Shown here piece after piece: positions 6,924-14,651 of a DNA stretch of 17,346 nucleotides. The notes under the pieces were generated by a model that had not been told where the DNA came from, searched no databases, and saw nothing but the letters and a program-made list of their open reading frames with translations. The DNA comes from UBA6183 sp964603255 (GTDB lineage: Bacteria > Bacteroidota > Bacteroidia > UKL13-3), in NCBI GenBank assembly GCA_964603255.1, contig CAZRVA010000049.1:1-17346 (forward strand), written 5' to 3'. The number at the start of each line of letters is the position of its first letter. The first letter of the stretch is position 1. Both the position numbers and the translations under genes were made by a program.

Positions 6924-9900
6924 ATGGAAAATAAAAATAAATACTGGAAAGGTTTAGAGGAACTAAATAACGACCCTAAATTTCTTCAAAATAAAAGAAA
7001 TGAATTTGCAGAAGGTATTCCATTAGAGGAAGTACTTACCGAAAAAGACGGTGAGTTAACTTCGAACAGACGTGACTTCTTGAAGTACTTCGGTTTTGGT
7101 ATCTCTGCTGTTGCATTAGCTGCTTGTAATAAAGCTCCTATTAAAAATGCAATTCCATACATTGTAAAACCAGAGAACATCACTCCGGGTATTCCTAACT
7201 GGTATGCATCTACTAACCCTGCAACAGGTGTTAGCGTGTTGGTAAAAACACGTGAAGGTCGTCCGGTAAAAATTGAAGGTAACCCTGAGTCGCCTTTATT
7301 CAAAGGTGGTGTTGGTGCAGTAGACCACGCTTCGGTGTTAGAATTATACGATAACGAGCGTTTACAAGGTCCTAAAGCAGAAGGTAACGAAGTTGATTGG
7401 AACACCTTAGACAGCAAAATCACTAAAGGATTAGCAGCTGCTAAAGGCATTCGTATTGTATCGGGCAACGTAAGCAGCCCTTCAACTAAAAAAGCAATTG
7501 CAGAATTTACTGCAAAATACCCGCAAACTAAACATGTAGTTTACGAGCCAGTATCATACAACGCAATTATCGAGGCCAATGGCCAATCATTCGGTAAATC
7601 AGTTATTCCTGGTTATCAGTTTGATAAAGCAAAAACTATTGTAAGTTTTGGTGCTGATTTCTTAGGTACTTGGATTTCTCCGGTTGAGTTTACTAAGCAA
7701 TGGGTTAAAAATCGTAAAGTTGGTTCAACCAACAACGGTGCTAAAACCATGAGCCGTCACTACCAATTCGAATCAATTTTATCGTTAACAGGTTCTAATG
7801 CCGATGTTCGTGTGCCACTTAAACCAAGTGCGATGAGCGTTGCGTTAATTAGCTTGTACAACAAAGTCGCTTCGTTAGCGGGTGCCGCTAAATTATCAAC
7901 TCCGGGTGAAGTTGAGTTTGCAGTAAACATGATTGAAAACGCTGCTAAAGAGCTTTGGGCTAACCGCGGTGCTTCAATTGTAGTATGCGGAACTAACAAT
8001 GTTGCCGACCAATTAATTGTTAACGCGCTTAACAGTGTATTGGGTAACATCGGTTCAACTGTAGATTTAGATAACTACAGCAACCAAAAAGGTGGTAACG
8101 ATGCTGCTTTCGAAACTTTTGTAAGTGAATTAAACAATGGTTCAGTTGATGCAGTCATCTTCTTCAACTCAAACCCTGCATACAATTACTACGCTGCAGA
8201 TAAATTAGCAGCAGGTATTAAGAAAGCTGCAATTTCAATTAGCACAAACAGTGTAGCTGACGAAACAACTGCTTTATGTAAATTCCACGCTCCTGATAAC
8301 CACTTCTTGGAATCATGGGGTGATGTTGAAAGCCGCGTAGGATTTATTGGTTTAATGCAACCAACTATTTCTCCTGTATTCAACACCCGTCAAGCATCTG
8401 AAAGTTTCTTACGTTGGGCTGGTAATTTCACTGATTACTATACTTTCGTTAAAAACAATTGGACAGCAGCATTAGGTGGCGAAGCAGGTTGGAACAAAGC
8501 ATTGCATGATGGTTTCACCACATCAATGAAAACTCCGGTTGCATATACAACTAACGTATTGCCTCAAGATGCAGTAAATGCTGCATACCAAGCATACACA
8601 TCAAACAAAGACAAAGTAGAATTAAGCTTATACACCAAAGTTGGTATAGTTGATGGTACTTATGCAAACAATCCTTGGTTGCAAGAAATGCCTGATCCTA
8701 TCTCTAAAGTATGCTGGGACAATTACGCTGTAATAGGAAAAGTAACTGCGGATAAATTAAGTTTAAAAGATGGTGATGTAATTTCTGTTAAAACTAAAAC
8801 AGGTGCTGTAGAAAGTATTCCGGTATTAGTTCAACCTGGTCAAGCAAGAGATACCATTTCTATTGCATTGGGTTACGGACGTACAGCTGGTGGACGTGTT
8901 GCTAAAAACGTAGGTAAAAATGCTTACACTTTAGTCAGCTTCAACGGTAAAACCTACAGCTACACTGCTGCTGATGTAACAGTAGAAAAAACAGGTGATG
9001 GTTACGAGTTACCTCAAACTCAAACTCACCACACTATTGAAGGTCGTGATATTATCCGTGAAGCTTCTTTAGGTGAATTTGTAAAAGATCCTAAAGCAGG
9101 TAATCACAAACATGCACACATCATTACTTTATGGGATGAGCATGATAGCAAAGGACATCGTTGGGCAATGGCAGTAGACTTAAACTCATGTACCGGTTGC
9201 GGCTCGTGCGTGGTAAGTTGTAATGCAGAAAACAACGTTCCTGTAGTTGGTCGCCAAGAGATATTAAACAGCCGCGAAATGCACTGGATGCGTATCGACC
9301 GTTACTACAGCTTTAAAGATCCTAAAGGTAATAAAGTAACTCGCGAAGCTGGTTTAGCTGGTAACATGCTAAAAGGCAAAGACGAAAGTTTAATTACTGA
9401 CGAAACTGATTTTGAAAATGTACGCGTAGCATTCCAACCATTAATGTGTCAACATTGCGGTCATGCTCCATGCGAAACTGTTTGTCCTGTATTGGCAACT
9501 GTACATAGCTCTGAAGGTTTAAACCACATGGCTTACAACCGTTGCGTTGGTACTCGTTACTGCGCAAACAACTGCCCTTACAAAGTAAGACGTTTCAACT
9601 GGTTTAAATACCGTGAGAACGATCAATTCGACTTCTACATGAACAACGATTTAGGTCGTATGGTTATCAACCCTGATGTTACCGTTCGTTCACGTGGGGT
9701 AATGGAAAAATGCTCATTCTGTATTCAGCGTATCCAAGCAGGTAAATTACAAGCTAAATTAGAAAACCGTAAAGTAAAAGACGGTGATGTTAAAACTGCT
9801 TGTCAACAATCTTGTCCAGCTGATGCAATTATTTTTGGTGATGTAAACGACAAAAACAGTGAAATCGCTAAATTATTTAACAACGAGCGCAGCTATGTAT

Positions 9901-10076
9901 TGTTAGAAGAGTACAACGTACAACCTTCGGTATCATACATGACCAAAATTCGTAACGTAGATGAAACGTTAGCAGGTGGACACACTGAACATTCAACTAC
10001 CGCTCCGGGTCATGCAGGTCACGAAGAAGCAAAACATGATACTGCTGCTCACGCAAATGCAGAACACGCTCATTAA
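6924..10076 (+). CDS. actB: ActB, molybdopterin-like/iron-sulfur subunit of alternative complex III
   Basis: A 1050-residue fusion of a molybdopterin-oxidoreductase-like domain with a ferredoxin-like domain, as in other ActB proteins; the first domain carries no molybdenum cofactor in characterised complexes. A Tat motif RRDFLK (49-54) is followed by a hydrophobic stretch and LAAC (65-68), suggesting Tat export and lipidation at Cys68. The Fe-S domain has CTGCGSCVVSC (756-766), CQHCGHAPCETVC (842-854), CVGTRYCANNC (874-884) and CSFC plus CQQSC (930-933, 960-964). In the third motif a Thr replaces the expected Cys at 877, fitting the one [3Fe-4S] cluster known in ActB beside three [4Fe-4S]. 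It passes electrons from quinol oxidised at ActC to the haems. The last 33 residues contain eight His (see findings). It is the second gene of the operon. Confidence 0.96.
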   Translation: MENKNKYWKGLEELNNDPKFLQNKRNEFAEGIPLEEVLTEKDGELTSNRRDFLKYFGFGISAVALAACNKAPIKNAIPYIVKPENITPGIPNWYASTNPATGVSVLVKTREGRPVKIEGNPESPLFKGGVGAVDHASVLELYDNERLQGPKAEGNEVDWNTLDSKITKGLAAAKGIRIVSGNVSSPSTKKAIAEFTAKYPQTKHVVYEPVSYNAIIEANGQSFGKSVIPGYQFDKAKTIVSFGADFLGTWISPVEFTKQWVKNRKVGSTNNGAKTMSRHYQFESILSLTGSNADVRVPLKPSAMSVALISLYNKVASLAGAAKLSTPGEVEFAVNMIENAAKELWANRGASIVVCGTNNVADQLIVNALNSVLGNIGSTVDLDNYSNQKGGNDAAFETFVSELNNGSVDAVIFFNSNPAYNYYAADKLAAGIKKAAISISTNSVADETTALCKFHAPDNHFLESWGDVESRVGFIGLMQPTISPVFNTRQASESFLRWAGNFTDYYTFVKNNWTAALGGEAGWNKALHDGFTTSMKTPVAYTTNVLPQDAVNAAYQAYTSNKDKVELSLYTKVGIVDGTYANNPWLQEMPDPISKVCWDNYAVIGKVTADKLSLKDGDVISVKTKTGAVESIPVLVQPGQARDTISIALGYGRTAGGRVAKNVGKNAYTLVSFNGKTYSYTAADVTVEKTGDGYELPQTQTHHTIEGRDIIREASLGEFVKDPKAGNHKHAHIITLWDEHDSKGHRWAMAVDLNSCTGCGSCVVSCNAENNVPVVGRQEILNSREMHWMRIDRYYSFKDPKGNKVTREAGLAGNMLKGKDESLITDETDFENVRVAFQPLMCQHCGHAPCETVCPVLATVHSSEGLNHMAYNRCVGTRYCANNCPYKVRRFNWFKYRENDQFDFYMNNDLGRMVINPDVTVRSRGVMEKCSFCIQRIQAGKLQAKLENRKVKDGDVKTACQQSCPADAIIFGDVNDKNSEIAKLFNNERSYVLLEEYNVQPSVSYMTKIRNVDETLAGGHTEHSTTAPGHAGHEEAKHDTAAHANAEHAH

Positions 10077-10107
10077 TTAAATTCTGGTAATTAAAAAAAC
10101 ATAACAC

Positions 10108-11508
10108 ATGTCATACGAATCACCAATAAGAGAACCATTAGTAAACGGTGGCAAAACATACGCAGACGTTACGCGTGATATTTTGCGCCCAATGGAAAAC
10201 AAAGCATCAAAAGCTTGGTGGATAGGCTTCACTTTATCAGCTATAGTGCTAGCTATTTGGATTACTGCAAGTACTTACACCTTTTTAACAGGTTTGGGTG
10301 TTTGGGGTTTAAATAAAACTGTAGGTTGGGCATTTGATATTACCAACTTCGTATTCTGGGTGGGTATTGGTCACGCAGGTACGTTAATCTCGGCTGTATT
10401 ATTATTATTCCGTCAAAAATGGCGTATGTCTATCAACCGTTCGGCTGAGGCTATGACCATTTTCGCGGTAATTTGTGCGGCTTCGTTCATTTTATCTCAC
10501 ATGGGTCGTCCGTGGGTGGCTTATTGGCCAATTCCACTTCCAAACGCTTTCGGTACATTATGGGTTAACTTTAACTCACCGTTGGTATGGGACGTATTCG
10601 CGATTTCAACATATTTCTCGGTATCATTAGTATTCTGGTACATTGGTTTGATTCCGGATATTGCTACAACCCGTGACAGAGCAACAGGTTTACGTAAATT
10701 CATTTACAACTTCTTCTCGATGGGTTGGAATGGTTCTACACGTACATGGCATCGTTACGAGATGATCTCGTTAATATTAGCAGGTATTTCTACTCCGTTA
10801 GTATTCTCGGTTCACTCTATCGTATCTATGGACTTTGCTACATCATTGGTTCCGGGATGGCATACAACCATCTTCCCACCATACTTTGTGGCTGGTGCGA
10901 TTTTCTCAGGTTTCGGTATGGTGTTAACACTATTGGTTATTGGTCGTGTGGTTCTTAAGCAAGAAGAGTACATTACCATGGGCCACTTAGATGCAATGTG
11001 CCGTGTAGTAATGTTAACCGGTACAATGGTAGGTTTAGCTTACATTACCGAGTTCTTTGTTGCTGCATACTCTGGTGTTGAATACGAACAATACGCATTT
11101 ATTAACCGTGCTAGCGGTCCATACTGGTGGAGCTACTGGATTATGATGGGTTGTAACTTAATTGCACCTCAAGTATTTTGGACAAAATGGGCACGCTCAA
11201 CTCCTTGGTTTATTTTCGTGATGTCAATCATTGTAAACATTGGTATGTGGTTCGAGCGTTTCGTAATTATCGTAACTTCATTACACAGAGATTTCTTACC
11301 ATCGAGCTGGACAATGTACACGCCTACATTTACTGAGTTCATGATTTTATTCGGTTCGTTTGGTTTATTCTTTACCTTATACTTCTTATTTGTTCGTTAC
11401 TTGCCTACAATTAACATGGCCGAGGTAAAATCAATTATACCAACTCACTCGCATGATGACCATGGTTCTCATGCACACCCAGAGAAAGGAGAAACTGTAC
11501 ATGGATAA
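10108..11508 (+). CDS. actC: ActC, NrfD/PsrC-like membrane subunit of alternative complex III
   Basis: An integral membrane protein of 466 residues with ten hydrophobic segments, the first at about 41-60 and the last about 418-442, typical of the NrfD/PsrC family. The motif GIGHAGTLISA (86-96, His89) lies at the end of helix two, where the family places conserved residues near the quinol pocket. ActC is the subunit assigned to quinol binding and oxidation in alternative complex III; its paralogue ActF is encoded later in the same operon. The N-terminal segment is long and soluble (about 1-37), and the C-terminus is a short His-rich tail with six His in about 20 residues. The last eight bases of the gene overlap the start of actD, so the two are translationally coupled. 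Confidence 0.95.
   Translation: MSYESPIREPLVNGGKTYADVTRDILRPMENKASKAWWIGFTLSAIVLAIWITASTYTFLTGLGVWGLNKTVGWAFDITNFVFWVGIGHAGTLISAVLLLFRQKWRMSINRSAEAMTIFAVICAASFILSHMGRPWVAYWPIPLPNAFGTLWVNFNSPLVWDVFAISTYFSVSLVFWYIGLIPDIATTRDRATGLRKFIYNFFSMGWNGSTRTWHRYEMISLILAGISTPLVFSVHSIVSMDFATSLVPGWHTTIFPPYFVAGAIFSGFGMVLTLLVIGRVVLKQEEYITMGHLDAMCRVVMLTGTMVGLAYITEFFVAAYSGVEYEQYAFINRASGPYWWSYWIMMGCNLIAPQVFWTKWARSTPWFIFVMSIIVNIGMWFERFVIIVTSLHRDFLPSSWTMYTPTFTEFMILFGSFGLFFTLYFLFVRYLPTINMAEVKSIIPTHSHDDHGSHAHPEKGETVHG
11485..11491 (+). promoter_or_regulatory. Shine-Dalgarno sequence deciding the actD start
   Basis: AAAGGAG ends nine bases before the ATG at 11501. It supports that start over the in-frame ATG at 11453 and sits inside the end of actC. 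The non-overlapping act genes (A, B, C, F) show no such site. Confidence 0.7.
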
Positions 11509-12028
11509 TAAAAAAATGCTATTAGGGGTTTATGATAACCCAGATGCAACTTTAGATGTAACTAAAAGTTTAAAAGAAAAGGGTTACGATGTATACGATG
11601 TGTACACTCCGTTTGCCGTACACAACTTAGACCGTGTTTTAGGTGTTAAGCGTTCTCGCTTATCAACAGCTGCTTTTTGCTTTGGTATGACGGGTTTAGT
11701 TTCGGCAGTATCGCTACAATCGTTTACTTCGTATTTTGATTGGCCTATGTTAATTGGTGGTAAACCATTTTTACATATTCCAACATACATTCCAATTACG
11801 TTTGAATTATCAATTTTGTTCACCGCTTTCGGTATGGTGGGATCTTTCTTCATCGTAAATAAAATGTTTTGGGGACGTAACAGTGATATTATTGATTTAC
11901 GCGTTACTGACGATCGTTTTGTAATTGCTGTAAACGTTCACGAAGGCAAAACTGATGTTAATGAATTATCAAACATCTTTAAAAAAGGTGGAGCTTTAGA
12001 AGTTAGAGAAAGGAATAACGAACTATGA
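11501..12028 (+). CDS. actD: ActD, DUF3341 membrane subunit of alternative complex III
   Basis: A 175-residue protein of the DUF3341 family. It has a cytoplasmic-looking N-terminal domain (LLGVYDNPDATLDVTKSLK, then DVYTPFAVHNLDRVLG), two membrane helices (about 56-76 and 102-122) joined by a GGKPFLHIPTYIPITFEL segment that is characteristic of ActD, and a C-terminal soluble part. ActD is a structural subunit of alternative complex III without cofactors. I chose the ATG at 11501 because a good Shine-Dalgarno sequence precedes it and because an earlier in-frame ATG (11453) would add 16 residues read out of frame from the actC tail. It overlaps actC by eight bases and actE by four (ATGA). Confidence 0.93.
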   Translation: MDNKKMLLGVYDNPDATLDVTKSLKEKGYDVYDVYTPFAVHNLDRVLGVKRSRLSTAAFCFGMTGLVSAVSLQSFTSYFDWPMLIGGKPFLHIPTYIPITFELSILFTAFGMVGSFFIVNKMFWGRNSDIIDLRVTDDRFVIAVNVHEGKTDVNELSNIFKKGGALEVRERNNEL

Positions 12029-12630
12029 GAAAGTCTATATATACGTTATTAGCTGTAGCAGCATCAACTGTTGTAATGGTTGGTTGCAGTGCCGGTGGCG
12101 ATAACCCGGGTGTAGAGTTTGCACCTAATATGTACGTTTCATTTGCATATGAGCCAATGTCTCAGTTAGCCAATGATGATGAAGGTACTACAAATGGTGA
12201 TAACAAAATTAATCCTTATGGCATGAACATGCGTTTGCCTGTTAAAGGTACCATCGCTCGTGGCCAGTTAGATTATGCTACTTATAACTTACCAAAAAGT
12301 AATGAATCATATGAAGCTTCAAGTGCCTGGAAAAATCCATTACCTGCAAGCGAGTATAACTTAGCAGAAGGTAAGCGTTTATATAACATTAACTGTACTC
12401 CTTGTCATGCCGAAGATGGTTTAGGAAAAGGTACTATCGTTGCTGATGGTAAATATCCTCAAGTACCAGCTTATGGCGATAGGCTTCCAACAATTAACCC
12501 TGGTAAAGCATTTTACAGCATTACCCACGGTAAAAACTTAATGGGCGCTTACGGTTCGGTATTAACTCCGAAACAACGCTGGCAAGTAGTTCACTACATT
12601 TACAATTTAAGCGGTGTTACTGCTAACTAA
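12025..12630 (+). CDS. actE: ActE, monohaem cytochrome c lipoprotein of alternative complex III
   Basis: A 201-residue exported cytochrome. Residues 1-20 form a signal peptide ending MVGC, so Cys21 is the expected lipidated residue. A Gly/Asp/Asn-rich stretch and a proline-containing segment follow. The class I cytochrome c domain has CTPCH at 124-128, GLGKG after it, and NLMGAYGS with Met173 as the likely distal haem ligand, then the C-terminal helix WQVVHYIYNL. ActE is the mobile-looking monohaem subunit that hands electrons on to a cytochrome or oxidase. Its ATG overlaps the actD stop (ATGA), and AAAGGA at 12009-12014 is a likely Shine-Dalgarno site. Length and motifs are as in the family. 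Confidence 0.94.
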   Translation: MRKSIYTLLAVAASTVVMVGCSAGGDNPGVEFAPNMYVSFAYEPMSQLANDDEGTTNGDNKINPYGMNMRLPVKGTIARGQLDYATYNLPKSNESYEASSAWKNPLPASEYNLAEGKRLYNINCTPCHAEDGLGKGTIVADGKYPQVPAYGDRLPTINPGKAFYSITHGKNLMGAYGSVLTPKQRWQVVHYIYNLSGVTAN

Positions 12631-12659
12631 TAACTAATTTTTAAAATACTCTACACACA

Positions 12660-13982
12660 ATGGGACATACTACTGCCATTCAACTAAGAGAAGAAAAATT
12701 TGTATATACCGATAAAGCAAAGCGTTTATCGTTTATACTAATGGGCTTGGGTTTGTTATTAGCGCTTATAGGTTACTTTACCTACCACCCAAGCATTGAA
12801 GGATTAAGCGAAGAACAATTACACCACTTACCTGCTAAGCGTTTATTAGGAAGTTTGTTGTTTAATGGTTACTTCTTTTTCTTAATCTCAACTTTAGCAA
12901 TTATTTTTATCGTAATCAGCCAATTGGCCAACGCAGGTTGGTACGTAGCTGTACGCAGGGTTTTTGAAGCAATGAGTGAGTTTATGCCGATAGGCGCAAT
13001 TACTTTATTTGTTGTTGTGTTCTTAAGCCTTTATGTTTTTCATGGTGGTATTTACCACTGGGCGCATGATGGTGTAATGGAATCAGATCCATTATTGGCT
13101 AAAAAAACATGGTACTTAAATAAACCGTTTTTCTTGATTCGTCTTGCTGCATTCACAGGTTTCTGGGTTTGGTGTGCAAGTATGATTAGAAAATTCTCTC
13201 GTCAAGAAGATCAATTATCTACTGGTTTAACTGATACTACTTTCTTTGATAAATCATACAATTTGTCTGCTTTATTTATGATTGTGTTCGGCTTTACCTT
13301 TAGTATGTTTGCTTGGGATATTACCATGAGTGTTGATGCACATTGGTACTCAACCATCTTTACTATTTACAATTTTGCTACAGGATGGGCTAGTGCTATG
13401 ACTGTTGCTTACTTAATTACCTGGTACTTGCGCAAAAACGGTTACATGCAAGGTATTGTAACTGACGAGCACATGCACGATTTAGGTAAATGGGTATTTG
13501 CAATTTCTATGTTCTGGTCGTACATGTGGGTAGCTCAGTTCTTGTTAATTTGGTACGCAAACATTCCTGAAGAGGTTGCATATTACCAACCACGTATGTA
13601 TGGTTCATACAGCTTTAGCTTCTACTTTAACTTGGTGTTAAACTTCGTTATTCCTTTCTTCATGTTTATGAAAAGAGGAGCAAAACGTAACCCTAACTTA
13701 GGTGCTTTTGTTGGTGCTTGTATCTTAATTGGTCACTGGAATGATGTGTACTTAATGATTATGCCGGGCGCTATGAACTTAGCAACTGCTGTAACAAGCC
13801 ATAATCCAACCGGAATTATCGAAGTTCCTTCACAAGGTGTAGGTTTAATGGAAATTGGTTTCTTAAGTTTATTTGCTGGTTTATTCTTATTCATTGTAAT
13901 GAAAGGTTTAACTAAAGCAAACTTATACCCAACCAAACATCCTTACATTTTAGAAAGTGTTCAACACGATACCGGTGTTTAA
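12660..13982 (+). CDS. actF: ActF, NrfD-like membrane subunit of alternative complex III
   Basis: The second NrfD-like subunit, 440 residues with ten hydrophobic helices (first about 23-43, last about 405-427). It is a paralogue of ActC and forms the other half of the membrane core, for which a role in proton movement has been proposed. An acidic N-terminal segment precedes helix one. Membrane segments contain polar residues such as the His and Asp in LIGHWNDVYLMIMPG (about 356-370), of the kind discussed for proton paths. It is the last gene: a terminator follows within 20 bases, and no cytochrome oxidase gene comes after it. It starts 29 bases after actE with no Shine-Dalgarno site. Confidence 0.94.
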   Translation: MGHTTAIQLREEKFVYTDKAKRLSFILMGLGLLLALIGYFTYHPSIEGLSEEQLHHLPAKRLLGSLLFNGYFFFLISTLAIIFIVISQLANAGWYVAVRRVFEAMSEFMPIGAITLFVVVFLSLYVFHGGIYHWAHDGVMESDPLLAKKTWYLNKPFFLIRLAAFTGFWVWCASMIRKFSRQEDQLSTGLTDTTFFDKSYNLSALFMIVFGFTFSMFAWDITMSVDAHWYSTIFTIYNFATGWASAMTVAYLITWYLRKNGYMQGIVTDEHMHDLGKWVFAISMFWSYMWVAQFLLIWYANIPEEVAYYQPRMYGSYSFSFYFNLVLNFVIPFFMFMKRGAKRNPNLGAFVGACILIGHWNDVYLMIMPGAMNLATAVTSHNPTGIIEVPSQGVGLMEIGFLSLFAGLFLFIVMKGLTKANLYPTKHPYILESVQHDTGV

Positions 13983-14000
13983 TTAAAATACTTGATAACA

Positions 14001-14038
14001 AAAATAGGCTGTCCATAAAGGGCAGCCTATTTTTTTTT
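14001..14038 (+). terminator. Rho-independent terminator of the act operon
   Basis: AATAGGCTGTCC (14003-14014) pairs with GGGCAGCCTATT (14020-14031) with one G-T wobble and a 5-base loop, followed by a run of T to 14038. It lies 19 bases after the actF stop. AAAA precedes the stem, so on the minus strand the same hairpin is followed by T and could also end the leftward folB transcript. Confidence 0.9.
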
Positions 14039-14049
14039 GTGCAATGGTC

Positions 14050-14132
14050 TATGCCCGATGCACTTTAGATTTCGCCCTTTCAGGGCTTTAAAAGTTGGTA
14101 ATTATTATTGTTTAGCTCACTAAAAGTGAGTT
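14050..14132. repeat. REP-like inverted-repeat cluster
   Basis: Two stem-loops lie close together. GCCCT-TTC-AGGGC is at 14074-14086, with flanking bases giving AAAGCCCTGAAAGGGCGAAAT on one strand (shown here across 14068-14089). CTCACT-AAA-AGTGAG is at 14116-14130. The first resembles the GCCCTGAAAGGGCG repeats that I recall as common between genes in Bacteroidota and related phyla. That resemblance is from memory and could not be searched. No ORF crosses the region. Confidence 0.4.
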
Positions 14133-14136
14133 TGTC

Positions 14137-14158
14137 AATTAGATAAGTTTATCTAATT
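14137..14158. repeat. Perfect 10-bp inverted repeat
   Basis: AATTAGATAA and its exact complement TTATCTAATT are separated by two bases. The spacing suits a dimeric DNA-binding protein better than an RNA hairpin, though a four-base loop is possible. It lies 36 bases downstream of the folB stop and 100 bases after the act terminator, so it is not in an obvious promoter. It has no T run on either side. Confidence 0.5.
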
Positions 14159-14193
14159 ATTTCCACATGGATTACGCCTTAAAACTTAATGAG

Positions 14194-14541
14194 TTATTTT
14201 TTGTAGCTGGCAGTTACCCTTGCTGATCCATTCATGCCCGGAATAGGTGGGGCGCATTTGGTTATTTTTACCTCAATCAACAAGGCGTTGCTGAAACTCA
14301 ATTTCAAATCTTCTAAAATAAGCCTGGCTAATTCTTCAATAAAATCGTGTGGCGTTTGCATGTGTTGGTTTACTATTCGGTAAATATCTTCGTAGTTTAC
14401 CACATCAGTAAGATGTAAATAGTTGGGTTTATTTTCCGCATCAATCAATACATCAACAATAAACTCACCACCTTTTTCGCTTTCAAAATCATACAAACCG
14501 TGGTAAGCATAAAACTTTAAATGGTTTAATTCTACAATCAT
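14194..14541 (-). CDS. folB: Dihydroneopterin aldolase
   Basis: A 115-residue FolB-family enzyme of folate synthesis, which splits 7,8-dihydroneopterin into 6-hydroxymethyl-7,8-dihydropterin and glycolaldehyde in the cytoplasm. Family landmarks are all present: LKFYAYHGLYDFESEKGGEF near the start with the conserved Glu in the FESE segment, VVNYEDIY with the active-site Tyr, HDFIEELA with the conserved Glu, and VKITKCAPPIPG with the catalytic Lys. I chose the ATG at 14541 because FolB proteins begin just before the LxxLxFxxxHG motif. A TTG six codons upstream is in frame but has no support. It is transcribed alone, leftward, away from the acyl-CoA dehydrogenase gene, and may share the bidirectional terminator of the act operon. 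Confidence 0.94.
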   Translation of the reverse strand: MIVELNHLKFYAYHGLYDFESEKGGEFIVDVLIDAENKPNYLHLTDVVNYEDIYRIVNQHMQTPHDFIEELARLILEDLKLSFSNALLIEVKITKCAPPIPGMNGSARVTASYKK

Positions 14542-14621
14542 GCCTAAAATTTTACGCAATTAACTATATAAAACCGACACAAAATAGCCGTTAGATGTGT
14601 TTTAATTGCATAATTAAAGAC

Positions 14622-14629
14622 TAAATTCG
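14622..14629 (+). promoter_or_regulatory. Weak putative -7 box for the acyl-CoA dehydrogenase gene
   Basis: TAAATTCG differs by one base from TAnnTTTG, lies 30 bases before the ATG and is followed by CAACC. No good -33 element is seen. The position in the 110-base gap between divergent genes is what supports it. Confidence 0.33.
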
Positions 14630-14651
14630 CAACCTATTCAAAAATAAAAAT

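Noticed and set aside
6986..7468. 160-codon open frame on the minus strand
   Set aside because: It lies wholly inside actB, an unmistakable gene on the other strand, and its translation shows no recognisable family.
7760..8050. Minus-strand open frame of 96 codons
   Set aside because: A shadow of actB with no independent start signal or family features.
9543..9576. Missing cysteine in the third Fe-S motif of ActB (CVGTRYC) as a possible defect
   Set aside because: ActB is known to hold one [3Fe-4S] cluster, which needs only three cysteines, so this is expected for the family.
11453..11500. Upstream in-frame ATG for actD
   Set aside because: The added residues are an out-of-frame reading of the actC tail, and a strong Shine-Dalgarno site points to the ATG at 11501.
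14542..14559. Upstream TTG start for folB
   Set aside because: FolB proteins begin just before the conserved LxxLxFxxxHG motif, matching the ATG at 14541.
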